Positions 47,423 to 59,910 are shown, counted from the stretch's first letter. The stretch is 64,000 bases of DNA from Clostridium carboxidivorans P7 (GCF_001038625.1 NZ_CP011803.1:372001-436000), one strand, 5' to 3'. Notes: generated by a model not told the origin, from the letters alone. Translations and numbers: made by a program.

Positions 47423-48469
47423 ATGGGAAAAAAATGTGTGTTGGTTTCTGAATGTAAGATAGGGGATATAATTGCGCAAAAGATAGTAAGTAAATATGGT
47501 GCAACCATTGCTGTAGAAAATACTGTCATAAACAATTATATAATAAAGAAACTTGCTACATTTGAAACAAAATATATTTGGATTTATAGTATAGATAAAG
47601 ATGAGTTACCTAAAATCGACAAAACTAGCTTTTCCGATGTAAAGAAAAATTATAAAACTAACATTATAGAAATAAATCAAGTGGTAAATGATTTATGTAA
47701 AGGAAAAAAGGTAGAAGTGAACAAAATAGATAAAATATCTAATTCAATTTATAAGAACATAAATGATGAATACTATATTGTTAAATGTCTTAGTGAATTG
47801 AGAGATTCTGAAGAGTATGTATATACTCATAGTGTAAATGTATCTTTTTATGGAATGCTTTTAAGTAAGTGGTTATGTCTGACTAAAAAGGATATAAACC
47901 AAATAGTTGTAGCAGGACTTCTTCATGATATAGGAAATGTGAAGGTGCCTATTGAAATTTTAAATAAAAAAGGAAAAGTGGATGTGGAAGAATTTGATGA
48001 AATTAAGAAGCACCCTATTTATGGATATAACATGGTGAAAGATACTAGTATTGTATCAGATGTAGTGAAAGAAGTTATATTAATGCACCATGAAAGAATG
48101 AATAGTACAGGGTATCCCCTTGGTAAAGACGGTGATGAATTAAGCATATATTGCAAAATAATTGCTGTTGTAGATGCTTATGATGCAATTACATCTGACA
48201 GAACCTACAGAAAGAGAAGAACTCCTTTTGAAGCTTTTGAAATACTTAAAAATAATAGCATGGAATACTTCGATATACACGTAATGGATACCTTTTTAGA
48301 AAATATAGCAGCTTGCTATGTTGGATCGAAGGTTTTACTAACTAATGATGAGGAAGGGGAAATTTTATATGTACCTCCTCATTGTATTACAAATCCTGTT
48401 GTAAGTATTGGGGAAAGATATATTGACCTCTCCAAAGAATCAGATATTAAAGTTAAAGCAATGCTGTAA
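47423..48469 (+). CDS. HD-GYP domain protein, probable c-di-GMP phosphodiesterase
   Basis: The 348-residue protein has an N-terminal region (1-120) without a recognised domain and a C-terminal HD-GYP domain (HDIGNVKVP at about residue 168, then KKHPIYGY, MHHERMNSTGYPLG and DAYDAITSDRTYR). All metal-binding HD and HHExxxxxGYP residues are present, so hydrolysis of cyclic di-GMP is likely. GGGGGAG precedes the ATG. It lies upstream of a chemoreceptor gene but is separated from it by a terminator. Confidence 0.9.
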   Translation: MGKKCVLVSECKIGDIIAQKIVSKYGATIAVENTVINNYIIKKLATFETKYIWIYSIDKDELPKIDKTSFSDVKKNYKTNIIEINQVVNDLCKGKKVEVNKIDKISNSIYKNINDEYYIVKCLSELRDSEEYVYTHSVNVSFYGMLLSKWLCLTKKDINQIVVAGLLHDIGNVKVPIEILNKKGKVDVEEFDEIKKHPIYGYNMVKDTSIVSDVVKEVILMHHERMNSTGYPLGKDGDELSIYCKIIAVVDAYDAITSDRTYRKRRTPFEAFEILKNNSMEYFDIHVMDTFLENIAACYVGSKVLLTNDEEGEILYVPPHCITNPVVSIGERYIDLSKESDIKVKAML

Positions 48470-48589
48470 TTTATAAATATGTGTTTCCATATAATTATAC
48501 AAAAGGCTTATTTTTACAAAAGTCTATTATTAGTATATATCATTTGCAAGATTTTGTAAAGATCAAAAGATAGAATATTATGTTTAGAA

Positions 48590-48628
48590 AATAACCTATA
48601 AAAGTAAAAAGCTTTTATAGGTTATTTT
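48590..48628. terminator. Bidirectional terminator
   Basis: Stem AATAACCTATAAAAG / CTTTTATAGGTTATT, 7-base loop, T tract on the right and A tract on the left. It lies between the HD-GYP gene and the small minus-strand gene at 48639. Confidence 0.85.
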
Positions 48629-48638
48629 TATAAAAAAA

Positions 48639-48764
48639 CTATGATTCGGAGTGTTTTTTACAGTATTCATTAAATATAATTACAAATGATGTTACATATA
48701 TAAGTAATAATATTATTGAAGTGCAAAAACCATAGAATACGATATCTATTATTTCTAATTCCAT
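48639..48764 (-). CDS. 41-residue single-pass membrane protein
   Basis: Reading on the minus strand gives 41 residues: MELEIIDIVFYGF at the N-terminus, a hydrophobic helix (CTSIILLLIYVTSFVIIF) and a polar tail NEYCKKHSES. GAGGTGATTTT is directly before the ATG, an excellent ribosome site, and a terminator hairpin follows the stop. It is convergent with the HD-GYP gene. No family is recognised; it resembles small regulatory or toxin-like membrane peptides only in size. Confidence 0.55.
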   Translation of the reverse strand: MELEIIDIVFYGFCTSIILLLIYVTSFVIIFNEYCKKHSES

Positions 48765-49096
48765 AAAATCACCTCACAACAATAAGTAGTGTATTTACAT
48801 GTATACTACTCATTATGTTTTAAATTTGCTTCATATATTATTTTAGACAAGTTATCTACAGGTTATACAAATATGTTAATTAATTATAGAAATATAAGAT
48901 TATAGGGTGATATAGATAGTCAAGTGTTTAAATATATTTATAGGAATTGCAATGAGTTTATTTTTAATTACTAGTATAATTGAAAGGATTTTGTTAATTA
49001 ATGACGAATAATAAATTAACAAGTAGTTTGCTTGGATAACTGTGGAAAAAACCGAAACGTATATATTTTTGGGAAGAAACATTAAGGAGTGATATT
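48765..49096. other. Intergenic region upstream of the chemoreceptor gene
   Basis: AT-rich with no convincing gene. It must hold the promoters of the small membrane protein (minus) and the chemoreceptor (plus). I see no clear sigma-D motif. AAGGAG at 49083-49088 is the chemoreceptor ribosome site. Confidence 0.4.
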
Positions 49097-51097
49097 ATGA
49101 AGAGTATTAAAGCAAAATTGTTAACTTATTTTGGTACATTGCTGATATGTGGCTGTATAATTCTTGGTATTATAGCATATGCGTCTTCAAATTATATATT
49201 AGGTAAAAATACGAAAGAGTTGTTAACGGAAACTGCGACGCAATCTGCAAAGTTAGTTACTAATCGTTTAGATTCTAAAAAAGCTATTTTAGAAACCATT
49301 GCTCAAAGAGATGATATAAGAGATATGAATATACCTTTTGAAAAAAAGGCTGCCATACTTAAAAGTGAAGTTTCAAGAACTGGTTTTAGCAGTATGGGGA
49401 TTGGAAACTTAAATGGTGAAGTTAATACTTTTGATGGAGGACATGCAGTAATTAAAGATAGGCCTTATTATCAAGAAGCATTAAAGGGTAAATCTGTTGT
49501 TTCTGATCCAATAAAAAGTAAAACTGATGGAAAATTAATTATCAATGTGGCAGTACCTATTAATGATAAAGATGGGAAACAAGTAGGTGTTTTATTAGGA
49601 GCTACAAATGCAGCTGAATTAAGTTCTATTACTAATGATATTATAGTTGGTAAAAGTGGTAAAGCTTTCATTATAAATAAAGCTGGTGTTACAGTAGCTA
49701 ATTATAATAAAGATTCGGTGGAAAAAGGTGAAAATGTAATTGAAGAAGCTAAAAAAGATTCTTCCATACAAGGATTAGCAAATATACAGAAAGAAATGAT
49801 TAAAGGAGGTATTGGTGCAAGCGAATATATGTATCAAGGACAGCATAAATATATTGCTTATGCACCTATAAATAGTACTGGATGGTCTATTGGAATTAAT
49901 GTTTTACAAAGTGAAATTTTATCTGAATTATCTACATTAAGGTTATTTATAGCATTAGGATCTATAATTATCATTATTATTGGAGTATTACTTGCTTATT
50001 TTGTATCAAAGGCCATTGCAAATAAGGTTACAAGTATTTCATCGCATTTAAAATTATTGGCAAAAGGTGATTTTAGTGTAAAGATACCTGAAAAGTTTTT
50101 GAATAGTAAGGATGAAATAGGAGATGCTTTAAGATCTTTAGCTAAAATGCACGATGATTTAGTTGCTTTAATAAAGGAATTGATAGGAAAATCTAAAGAG
50201 ATGAGCAGTTCTAGTGAGGAATTATATGGAACTGTAAAAGAACTTACAAGAAAAGCGGAAAGTATAGAAAAAGCAGTAAATGATATAGCAGATGGAGTTC
50301 ATGAAACAAGTGCAGTATCAGAGGAGATAAGTGCATCTATAGAAGAAGTAGATTCTAGTATTAATGAGCTTTCAGAAAAAGCTGCAGAAGGAACTAACAA
50401 TGCAAATGGAGCTAAAGAAAGAGCTACTGAAGTTAGAAATAACAGCGAAGCAGCTATAAGAGAAGTCCGAAAAATGTCAGCTGAAAAGGAAAATAATATG
50501 ATGAAGGCTATGGAGGAGGGGAAAGTAGTTGAAAATATTAAATCCATGGCAGATACCATAGCAAGTATTGCAGAACAAACAAATTTACTTGCACTAAATG
50601 CAGCTATAGAAGCAGCAAGAGCAGGTGAACAAGGAAAAGGTTTTGCAGTGGTATCAGAAGAAATAAGAGAGCTTGCAGAACAGTCAGCAGAAGCTGTAAA
50701 AAGTATTCAAGAAACCATAGTGAAAGTGCAAGGAGCGTTTAAAAATAGTACCGATACTGGAAAGGAAGTATTAGAATTTATTAATAAAGATTTATATGAG
50801 CAATTTGATGCTTATGCAAAAACTGGTAATCAGTATTACGATGATTCTGATTTTGTAAGTAAAATGTCTGAAGAAATTGCTGCTATGTCAGAAGAGATTA
50901 CTGCCACAGTAGGGCAAGTAAGCAATGCAGTACAAAATATGGCAGAAACAGCTCAAAAATCTAATGAAAAATCAGAAACTATAAAGACAAATGTATATGA
51001 TACCACAAAAGCTATAGAGCAGGTGGCATTAACAGCTCAAGTTCAATCTGAGCTTGCTCAAAAGCTTAATGAGATGGTGGAAAAATTTAAGATTTAA
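49097..51097 (+). CDS. Methyl-accepting chemotaxis protein with dCache sensor
   Basis: The 666-residue protein has TM1 at about residues 10-30, an extracellular double-Cache sensor region (about 35-275, with [19 protein letters not shown] as the Cache signature), TM2 at about 278-300 and HAMP to about 355. A cytoplasmic coiled-coil signalling domain follows, with the hairpin tip [27 protein letters not shown]. It reports ligand binding to CheA/CheW at the pole. The ligand is unknown. Starts at ATG after AAGGAGTG. Confidence 0.94.
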   Translation: MKSIKAKLLTYFGTLLICGCIILGIIAYASSNYILGKNTKELLTETATQSAKLVTNRLDSKKAILETIAQRDDIRDMNIPFEKKAAILKSEVSRTGFSSMGIGNLNGEVNTFDGGHAVIKDRPYYQEALKGKSVVSDPIKSKTDGKLIINVAVPINDKDGKQVGVLLGATNAAELSSITNDIIVGKSGKAFIINKAGVTVANYNKDSVEKGENVIEEAKKDSSIQGLANIQKEMIKGGIGASEYMYQGQHKYIAYAPINSTGWSIGINVLQSEILSELSTLRLFIALGSIIIIIIGVLLAYFVSKAIANKVTSISSHLKLLAKGDFSVKIPEKFLNSKDEIGDALRSLAKMHDDLVALIKELIGKSKEMSSSSEELYGTVKELTRKAESIEKAVNDIADGVHETSAVSEEISASIEEVDSSINELSEKAAEGTNNANGAKERATEVRNNSEAAIREVRKMSAEKENNMMKAMEEGKVVENIKSMADTIASIAEQTNLLALNAAIEAARAGEQGKGFAVVSEEIRELAEQSAEAVKSIQETIVKVQGAFKNSTDTGKEVLEFINKDLYEQFDAYAKTGNQYYDDSDFVSKMSEEIAAMSEEITATVGQVSNAVQNMAETAQKSNEKSETIKTNVYDTTKAIEQVALTAQVQSELAQKLNEMVEKFKI

Positions 51098-51148
51098 TGA
51101 TAAAGTAATATAGTATTCATACTAATTCATTTATGGGAGGATAAGAAT

Positions 51149-52258
51149 ATGGAAAAATCCAAGGTATATTTTACAAACTTAAGGACTAAGCCTGGTTTAA
51201 ACTTATTAGATAAGCTGGAAAGATTAATAAAAAAGGCAGGCATAGAAGATATTGATTTTAAAAATAAATTTGTAGCAATAAAAATTCATTTTGGAGAACC
51301 AGGAAACTTAGCTTATATAAGACCAAATTATGCTGCAAAAGTAGTAAAGATTATAAAAGAACTAGGTGGAGTACCATTTTTAACAGATTCTAATACTTTG
51401 TATACTGGTAGAAGAGCTAATGCTGTTGATCATTTAGATTCTGCCTTTGAAAATGGTTTCAATCCATTAACAGTAGGTTGTAATATAATCATTGCAGATG
51501 GACTTAAGGGTACTGAATATAGAGAGATAGAGGTTGATGGTAAGCATTGTAAAACTGCTAAAATAGGTTCTGCCATAGCAGATGCTGATATTGTTATATC
51601 AATGAACCATTTTAAAGGACATGAAATGACTGGGTTTGGTGGAGCGCTAAAGAATTTAGGTATGGGTTCAGGATCAAGAGGTGGAAAACTTGAAATGCAT
51701 TCTGCTTCACAGCCTAAAATAAAAGAAAAGAATTGTAAGGCATGTAAACAGTGTATAAAGAGTTGTTCACAAAAGGCTATAAATTTAAATGAAAATAAAG
51801 CAGCTTCTATAGATTACAGCAAATGTATAGGATGTGGACAGTGTGTTGCAGTATGTCAATTTAATGCAGCACAGGTTGTTTGGAATGAATCAGCAGATAC
51901 AGCAAATGAAAAGATAGCTGAATATGCTTATGCTGTTATAAAGGGCAAGGAAAATTTTCATATTAACTTTATAATGAATGTTTCGCCAGATTGTGATTGC
52001 TTTGATTCAAATGATTTACCTATTGTACCTGATATAGGAATAGCTGCGTCCTTTGATCCTGTTGCGCTTGATAAAGCAAGTGTTGATTTGGTAAATAAGG
52101 CACCAATCATTGAAGGTTCTATACTTACAGATAAACATTATCATGAAGGTGAAGATAAATTTAATCATGTGCACATGAATACAAATTGGGAAACTGGATT
52201 AAAGCATGGTGAAGAAATAGGAATGGGAAATTTAGAATATGAATTAGTAACAGTATAG
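51149..52258 (+). CDS. DUF362 protein with two [4Fe-4S] ferredoxin motifs
   Basis: The 369-residue protein's DUF362 domain begins KIHFGEPGNLAYIRP and contains DADIVISMNHFKGHEMTGFGGALKNLGMG. An inserted 2[4Fe-4S] ferredoxin segment has CKACKQCIKSCSQKAI and CIGCGQCVAVCQFNA (residues about 192-240). The family's reaction is unknown; it is common in anaerobes. GGGAGG precedes the ATG. It lies 51 bases after the chemoreceptor gene and ends at a very long hairpin. Confidence 0.88.
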   Translation: MEKSKVYFTNLRTKPGLNLLDKLERLIKKAGIEDIDFKNKFVAIKIHFGEPGNLAYIRPNYAAKVVKIIKELGGVPFLTDSNTLYTGRRANAVDHLDSAFENGFNPLTVGCNIIIADGLKGTEYREIEVDGKHCKTAKIGSAIADADIVISMNHFKGHEMTGFGGALKNLGMGSGSRGGKLEMHSASQPKIKEKNCKACKQCIKSCSQKAINLNENKAASIDYSKCIGCGQCVAVCQFNAAQVVWNESADTANEKIAEYAYAVIKGKENFHINFIMNVSPDCDCFDSNDLPIVPDIGIAASFDPVALDKASVDLVNKAPIIEGSILTDKHYHEGEDKFNHVHMNTNWETGLKHGEEIGMGNLEYELVTV

Positions 52259-52328
52259 TGATAATATTTAAAATTGATAGTTGATAGTAAGAAGATGAAC
52301 TATGTATAATTACAATGAAATATTTGAT

Positions 52329-52380
52329 AAAAAGGGAGTGTCTAAAATGCATAAATATGCATTTTAGACACTCCCTTTTT
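52329..52380 (+). terminator. Perfect 24-bp terminator hairpin
   Basis: Left arm 52329-52352, AAAT loop, right arm 52357-52380, with no mismatch. The core is GGGAGTGTCTAAAATGCAT and its exact complement. The right arm ends in CCCTTTTT. It ends the DUF362 transcript before the oxalate region. Confidence 0.9.
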
Positions 52381-52547
52381 CACTAATATAGTTTGACATG
52401 CTTAATTTATAAATGATATACTTTTATTAATAAGATAAACAAAAAATGCATTTAATGTAAAAACATAAAGTTTACAATTTAAATAAAACATAATACTATC
52501 TAATGTGATGTGTTCAAACATTAGAAGGTTAAAAAGGGAGGGTAAAA

Positions 52548-53228
52548 ATGGCATATCAATTTTCACCTATAAAGTTTGATAATATGGGTTATATTAGAGA
52601 TTCGGTATTTTCCATTTTACGTAATGCTATTCTTGATGGAAAATTGGAACCTGGTCAAAGATTGGTAGAACGCAATATTGCAGAACAACTTAGAATAAGC
52701 AGAACTCCGGTTAGAGAAGCAATTCGTAAACTTGAATTGGAAAAACTAGTTATTCATATTCCTCGTAAAGGGGTAGTTGTTTCTGGATTTACTAAAGATG
52801 ATGTTGCAGAAATACAGTTAATGAGAGAAGCATTAGAATCCCTTAGCTGTAGTATTGCAGCTTCAAAAATCAAAGGCAAAGATCTAGAAAAATTAGAATC
52901 TGTTAATAACAAAATGTTAGAGGAATATGAAAAAGGAAACATTGATAAATCAATATCAGGCAATAAACAATTTCATGAAATTGTTTACAAAGCTGCAGAA
53001 AGTCCTCATTTATATTATTTTGTTAATACACTTCGTGCTTATATAAGTAAATTTACAAAATTAACATATACCAAGAGTGGTCGTATGAAAGAAGTATACA
53101 ATGAACACAAAGAAATTATTGAAGCTCTACGTAAACATGATAGCAATAGAGCATATGATATAGCTAAAGCACATGTAGAAAGAACTGGTAGAGTATTTTT
53201 AGAAATGTCATATTCAGATAATACTTAA
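52548..53228 (+). CDS. GntR-family (FCD) regulator, probable oxalate regulator
   Basis: The 226-residue protein has an N-terminal winged HTH (RNAILDGKLEPGQRLVERNIAEQLRISRTPVREAIRKLELEKLV). The all-helical FCD ligand domain (residues about 85-220) has metal-type residues in IVYKAAESPHLYY and EHKEIIEALRKHD...AHVERT. FCD regulators bind short palindromes such as TGGTATACCA and sense organic acids. The matching GTATACnGTATAC sites lie before the CDC48 gene and the antiporter gene, so it is the likely oxalate-responsive regulator. GGGAGGG precedes the ATG. Confidence 0.88.
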   Translation: MAYQFSPIKFDNMGYIRDSVFSILRNAILDGKLEPGQRLVERNIAEQLRISRTPVREAIRKLELEKLVIHIPRKGVVVSGFTKDDVAEIQLMREALESLSCSIAASKIKGKDLEKLESVNNKMLEEYEKGNIDKSISGNKQFHEIVYKAAESPHLYYFVNTLRAYISKFTKLTYTKSGRMKEVYNEHKEIIEALRKHDSNRAYDIAKAHVERTGRVFLEMSYSDNT

Positions 53229-53588
53229 TAAAAAGCTAGGATAAATTGTGTAACTTTAAATAAATTTTATGAAATTAGGTAAGTCTAAGTTATCTATTAT
53301 ACTAATAATAAATAGTTAAAGATATTGAGTTTATGGTATAATTCTAAATTTTTAAAATGTAAAAAATATAGTGAAATCAAAAAAAGACAAAAACATTTTA
53401 TGTTAATTATGGAAAAGTATTGCAATTAAAAATGTATGTGCTATAATATAAGTAAAGACGGACAAAGCAGAACATTCAGAAAATTCTCTTCAAATTATTT
53501 GCTTAAAAAGTGTATTCAATATAAATAAAATGGATTGTGACATAATATAAAGTACAATTTTAATGAAAATTATTTTTTTCATTAAAAT
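53229..53588. other. Intergenic region between regulator and operator 1
   Basis: No gene seen. It contains AT-rich sequence and an inverted repeat around 53562-53585 (TTTTAATGAAAAT..ATTTTTTTCATTAAAA), which may terminate the regulator transcript just before operator 1. Confidence 0.4.
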
Positions 53589-53589
53589 G

Positions 53590-53602
53590 GTATACCGTAT
53601 AC
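53590..53602. promoter_or_regulatory. GntR operator 1 (upstream of CDC48 gene)
   Basis: GTATACCGTATAC, two GTATAC palindromes separated by one base, within ATGGTATACCGTATACAATA. An additional ATATACC follows. Confidence 0.7.
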
Positions 53603-53728
53603 AATATACCGCTAGAATAATGATGCACTAAGATAATATTCTATTCTTTTTAAATATTACACTTAATAAAAATATAAGAAATCACTATGTAAATCACAAT
53701 TTGAATTAAAAAATGTTTTGGAGAAAAT

Positions 53729-53743
53729 GGTATACCGTATACC
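53729..53743. promoter_or_regulatory. GntR operator 2 (CDC48 promoter)
   Basis: GGTATACCGTATACC, a perfect palindrome around its central base. It is 139-140 bases after operator 1. TTTTGG at 53717 with TATACC at 53737 could form a weak -35/-10 pair, placing the operator over the -10 box. Confidence 0.75.
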
Positions 53744-53813
53744 AAAATGAAGCTATTAAAAATAAGATTTTTCTAGTTTAATACCTACTAAAAATAGCAA
53801 AGAGGTGTTTAGG

Positions 53814-55928
53814 ATGGTTGGAATCAATACTATTAAATTAAAGGTTAAAGAAGGATTAGTAGAAGATTCCCGTAAAGGCATAGTCCGAATAAATAGAGAA
53901 GATATGGAACAATTGGGTATAGATACAGGAGATGTGGTTAACGTTAAAGGCAAAAAAGATACTGCAGCTAAGGTTTATCCATCATTTAATGATATTTATG
54001 GAGTACCACTTATACAAATGGACGGAATTATTAGAAGAAATGCTGGTGCAGGATTAAACGAAGTAGTAACAGTTAGCAAAACTGAAGTAAAACCAGCAAG
54101 AGAAGTAGTACTTTCTCCAATAGATATGTTCTTTAAATGTAAAAAGGATGATGCAGTGGAGATAAAAAATTTAATAAAAGGTATTCCGATATTAATTGAT
54201 AATGAAGTATCTTTAATGGTTTATGGACATAATGAAGTTGGGTTTCATATAACTGGAACAGCGCCCTCAGGTCCAGTTCAGGTAACTGAAAAAACTGAAC
54301 TTGTTTTTATAGACTGTGAACTTGGAGGTTCAAAAACTAGAGTTACCTATGAAGATATAGGTGGTTTAAGTTCTCAAGTGAAAAAGATAAGAGAAATTGT
54401 AGAATTGCCTTTGAAATATCCAGAAATATTTAGAAGATTAGGCTTTGAAGCACCAAAAGGTATTTTGCTCTATGGACCTCCAGGCACAGGGAAAACTTTA
54501 ATTGCTAAAGCAATAGCATCTGAAACAGAAGCTCACTTTATCCATGTCAATGGACCAGAAATAATGAATAAGTATTATGGTGAAAGTGAAGCTAAGATTC
54601 GACAGATTTTCAAGGAAGCTAGAAATAAGGCCCCAAGTATAATTTTTCTTGATGAGCTTGATTCTATAGCACCAAGACGAGAAAATGTTCACGGTGATGT
54701 GGAAAAGAGAGTAGTTGCACAATTGCTTGCTCTTATGGATGGTTTAGAAAGTAGGGGACAAGTTGTTGTAATAGGTGCTACTAATATACCTGATTCATTA
54801 GATACTGCACTAAGACGTGCTGGTAGATTTGATAAAGAAATTGCTATAATGCCTCCTGATAAAGATGGAAGGTTTAATATATTACAAATTCATACAAAGG
54901 GCATGCCTCTTGATGATGATGTAGAATTAGAAGAGTTAGCTAAAATAACTCATGGTTTTGTTGGATCAGATCTTTCGGCTTTATGTAAAGAGGCTGGTAT
55001 GGTAGCTTTGCGCAGTTCGCTGGATAAAATTGGACTAGATGGCAAAATACCGCTATTCAAAATTTCTATGGATGATTTTATGAAAGCTTTAATGGAAATC
55101 GAACCATCAGCTACCCGTGAATATGCTACAGAAATTCCTGATGTAAAATGGGAAGATATAGGAGGTTTAGATGAAGTTAAGGATACCCTGAAAATTTTGC
55201 TGGAGATTCCACTTACAGATTCTAAGTTATGCAGGGAATATAGTTTTACATCTCCAAAAGGCATTTTGCTCACTGGGCCATCAGGTACAGGTAAAACTTT
55301 AATTGCAAAAGCCGCTGGAAATTCTACAAAAGCAAATTTTATCACTATAAGTGGTCTTACTTTAGCCTCTCACTGGAAAGGACAATCCGAAAAGATTCTT
55401 CATGATATATTTATTAAAGCAAAACAAAGTGCCCCATGTATTTTATTCTTTGATGAAATCGATGCCATTATCCGTTCTAGGTCTGATATGTCAAGTAATT
55501 TAACAGAAAGGCTTATAAGTCAGCTTGTATTAGAATTTGACAATTTAGAAAAAACTAATGGTGTTACAGTACTTGCAGCTACTAATAGAATTGATTTAAT
55601 TGATTCGGTTTTAATAAGAGAAGGGCGTTTTGAATATATACTAGAACTTAATTTACCAGACATCCATGAAAGAGAATGTATTTTAAAAATTCATTCCCGA
55701 AATTTACCTATATCAGAAGATGTGGATTTTAAGTTATTAGCTGAAGCTGCAGATGGAATGACAGGAGCAGAACTAACTAACTTATGCCATAAATCTTCGT
55801 TTATAGCACTTACAGAAGCAATGAAAACAGGTTCAAAAGTAAAAATAGATCAACGCATTTTTAACCAGGCCATTGCTAATGTAAATGTTCAAAAACAACT
55901 TAAGGAGGTGGTCGCCCACAATTCTTAA
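53814..55928 (+). CDS. CDC48/p97-family AAA ATPase
   Basis: The 704-residue protein has the full archaeal CDC48 layout. The double-psi beta-barrel N domain (IKLKVKEG...[14 protein letters not shown]...[10 protein letters not shown]) occupies residues about 1-180. AAA D1 has Walker A GPPGTGKT at about 220 and Walker [15 protein letters not shown]2 has Walker A GPSGTGKT at about 486 and Walker [12 protein letters not shown]1 keeps the arginine-finger [10 protein letters not shown] and D2 has IREGRFEYI. It ends in ...VVAHNS, with no HbYX proteasome tail. CDC48 unfoldases are common in archaea and eukaryotes and rare in bacteria. It sits directly before the oxalate oxidoreductase genes under the same operators. 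AGAGGTG precedes the ATG. Role proposed: remodelling or maturation of the oxidoreductase. Confidence 0.9.
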   Translation: MVGINTIKLKVKEGLVEDSRKGIVRINREDMEQLGIDTGDVVNVKGKKDTAAKVYPSFNDIYGVPLIQMDGIIRRNAGAGLNEVVTVSKTEVKPAREVVLSPIDMFFKCKKDDAVEIKNLIKGIPILIDNEVSLMVYGHNEVGFHITGTAPSGPVQVTEKTELVFIDCELGGSKTRVTYEDIGGLSSQVKKIREIVELPLKYPEIFRRLGFEAPKGILLYGPPGTGKTLIAKAIASETEAHFIHVNGPEIMNKYYGESEAKIRQIFKEARNKAPSIIFLDELDSIAPRRENVHGDVEKRVVAQLLALMDGLESRGQVVVIGATNIPDSLDTALRRAGRFDKEIAIMPPDKDGRFNILQIHTKGMPLDDDVELEELAKITHGFVGSDLSALCKEAGMVALRSSLDKIGLDGKIPLFKISMDDFMKALMEIEPSATREYATEIPDVKWEDIGGLDEVKDTLKILLEIPLTDSKLCREYSFTSPKGILLTGPSGTGKTLIAKAAGNSTKANFITISGLTLASHWKGQSEKILHDIFIKAKQSAPCILFFDEIDAIIRSRSDMSSNLTERLISQLVLEFDNLEKTNGVTVLAATNRIDLIDSVLIREGRFEYILELNLPDIHERECILKIHSRNLPISEDVDFKLLAEAADGMTGAELTNLCHKSSFIALTEAMKTGSKVKIDQRIFNQAIANVNVQKQLKEVVAHNS

Positions 55929-55985
55929 GTAAGCACTAAATCAAAAATATTGATTATTAAAGGAAGGAAGGTGTAGAACAAAGTG

Positions 55986-56636
55986 ATGAATAAAAATTTG
56001 TTCGCTGAACCAGATTTAAAGCAAATCACAGTTTGGGGAAGAGGAGTGTATGAAAACAAAGAAGCTCGTGACGTAGTTGTTTCTTTAACTGAAGCTGCAG
56101 CCTTAGAAGGACAACGTGTTCAAGCTTGGGAGAATTACGTTGATCTTCCAGATCGTATTTATGTTCCAGTAAGAGCATATGGAAAAATTAGTCCTAATGA
56201 AATTGAGTCAAAATATGTTTATGAAAATGAGGAACCAGATATAGTTGTCCTTACAGAAGAGACTCTTGTTAAAGGAGTAGACATATTGGCTGGAATTAGA
56301 CCAGGAGCTATTTTGGTAATTAACACTAAGAGAGCACCTGAGTATTTGTTCAAATTCATAAAGAAAAATACTGAAAATCTTTCAAAAATAGTTACAATAG
56401 ACGCTAATAAGTTATCAAAGTCTATTATTACTCTTTCAGGAGCAGAAGGTGCTACTGATGCATCCGGTATAGGTAAAGGAATGGGTGCTGCATTAGCTGC
56501 TGCTGTTGTTAAAGGTACAGGAATTGTTAAGTTTGAAAACTTGTTAGAAATTGTTGTTAATAAGAGTGCTGCAAAGAAAGCTTATGATCAAGCTGTTGTT
56601 GTAGATGTAAAGAGCTTACCTAAAGCTTCTGCTTAA
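55986..56636 (+). CDS. Oxalate oxidoreductase gamma subunit
   Basis: The 216-residue PFOR domain III-type protein (ITVWGRGVYENKEARDVVVSLTEAAALEGQRVQAWENYVDLPDR). GRG(V/I)YENKEA and the C-terminal GKGMGAALAAAVVKGTGIVKFENL are the conserved blocks. It is a subunit of the thiamine-diphosphate enzyme that oxidises oxalate to two CO2. AAGGAAGGAAGGTG lies upstream; ATG at 55986 or GTG at 55983 may be used. In Moorella the gamma and delta parts are, to my knowledge, joined in one chain; here they are separate genes. Confidence 0.8.
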   Translation: MNKNLFAEPDLKQITVWGRGVYENKEARDVVVSLTEAAALEGQRVQAWENYVDLPDRIYVPVRAYGKISPNEIESKYVYENEEPDIVVLTEETLVKGVDILAGIRPGAILVINTKRAPEYLFKFIKKNTENLSKIVTIDANKLSKSIITLSGAEGATDASGIGKGMGAALAAAVVKGTGIVKFENLLEIVVNKSAAKKAYDQAVVVDVKSLPKASA

Positions 56637-56659
56637 AATATTAAGGGGGTGTCGTAAAA

Positions 56660-56953
56660 ATGGCTGTACCATATGAAAAGATTCCTTTTGCAGGGACTGT
56701 CCCTTCACCACAAAAAGAAAATGAAGGAATGATCACTGGTAATTGGCGTACAAGAAGACCAGTACTAGATGCTGAGAAATGTGTAGAATGTCAAACTTGT
56801 TGGATTAGCTGCCCTGATTCAAGTGTTAACCTTATGACAAAGGATCATCCTATTAACTTTAATTTAAAGTATTGTAAGGGTTGCGGTATTTGTGCTGAGG
56901 TTTGCCCAGTTGGAGCAATAAGCTTAGTTCCTGAGTTAGATTTTGAAGATTAA
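56660..56953 (+). CDS. Oxalate oxidoreductase delta subunit (2[4Fe-4S])
   Basis: The 97-residue ferredoxin-type subunit has two cluster motifs, CVECQTCWISCPDS (residues about 40-50) and CKGCGICAEVCPVG (about 73-84). It carries electrons from thiamine diphosphate to ferredoxin. GGGGGTG precedes the ATG. It lies 23 bases after the gamma gene and 32 before the alpha gene. Confidence 0.88.
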   Translation: MAVPYEKIPFAGTVPSPQKENEGMITGNWRTRRPVLDAEKCVECQTCWISCPDSSVNLMTKDHPINFNLKYCKGCGICAEVCPVGAISLVPELDFED

Positions 56954-56985
56954 GTTTAATATTAACAGGAGGTGAATTTAAAAAA

Positions 56986-59141
<2,156 letters not shown>

Positions 59142-59204
59142 ATAATTTTAAATTAAAGTTGTACTTAATTTAATAAGGTAATTAGCAGAGTTTGCCTGCT
59201 GTGT

Positions 59205-59239
59205 TAACCCCGGGCCAATTTATAATTGATCCGGGGTTA
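59205..59239 (+). terminator. GC-rich hairpin after the oxidoreductase operon
   Basis: Perfect 9-bp stem TAACCCCGG / CCGGGGTTA with a 17-base loop. The T tract is lacking, so it may stabilise mRNA or pause polymerase rather than terminate. Confidence 0.6.
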
Positions 59240-59256
59240 TAATCAAGTAAAAATAT

Positions 59257-59703
59257 TTTTGGTTTCAACTTGTTGGTGCTTTTGCATATATGGTAATGAT
59301 TGCAAACCTCCTCTCAGCCAATTGCTGGTTATTTACTTGATAGAATTGGTCCAAAGATGGTATCCATTTTATCAGGTATACTGGTTAGTGTTGGATGGAG
59401 TATGATTGGACAAACTCATTTTACTGCTGGTCTTTACTTTTTCTACGCTGTAGCAGGAGGAATTTATGGTGGAAGTGTTAGTACAGCAGTTCGATGGTTT
59501 ACTGATAAACGTGGTCTCTGTTCTGGATTAATAGTTGCAGCATTGGTTCTGCATACATTACATTAGCAGTAACAATGAACTCTTTTGCTAATGGTGTTAG
59601 TAGATTTTTCTGGGGATGGATTTCAGATAGGATAGGACATTATAAAACTATGGTTATTGGTTTTGGTCTAAATGCAATGTTCTTATTTTTACTTCCAGTA
59701 TAA
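59257..59703 (+). pseudogene. Decayed oxalate:formate antiporter (OFA/OxlT-like)
   Basis: Fragments in different frames align with the intact antiporter at 61526. First WFQLVGAFAYMVMIANL, then a deletion of about 35 codons, then QPIAGYLLDRIGPKMVSILSG..., GLYFFYAVAGG and GGSVSTAVRWFTDKRG. A second deletion follows, then MNSFANGVSRFFWGWISDRIG and FGLNAMFLFLLP, then a stop. About half of the protein is missing and there are at least two frame changes. AATCAAGTaAAAATATTT just upstream also matches the leader of the intact gene, and the downstream DNA is homologous. It is a dead copy. Confidence 0.85.
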
Positions 59704-59868
59704 GAAGACAACATGTAGAAAGTCATCCTGTACAAACAGCATGACCAGATCTGAATAATATTTGGTAAACAATTAAGTATGTGTTCTAACTTAATTAAGT
59801 CTACTTTTCGGGGAATGTATTTTGCCGAATATCTCTCCTTACTCTTGCAGTATATCACAATATTCAGA

Positions 59869-59910
59869 GTATTGCAATGGCATTTGGGATACCAAATACT
59901 ATTGCAATAT
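59869..59910. repeat. 42-bp imperfect palindrome, copy 1
   Basis: The two 21-base halves differ at four positions. The centre is TTTGGgATACCAAA and the ends are GTATTGCAAT and ATTGCAATAT. A related copy lies after the intact antiporter at 62931-62972, and a half copy lies at 63088-63108. Confidence 0.6.

Noticed and set aside
48900..49082. 60-codon minus-strand frame upstream of the chemoreceptor gene
   Set aside because: No ribosome site; the composition is what random AT-rich DNA gives; it covers the chemoreceptor promoter region.
59300..59566. Short 'MFS transporter' frame read as a real gene
   Set aside because: It is one in-frame piece of the broken antiporter; other pieces lie in other frames on both sides.
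59640..59858. 72-codon minus-strand frame
   Set aside because: It lies over the antiporter pseudogene and its decayed downstream DNA, with no ribosome site or recognisable protein.
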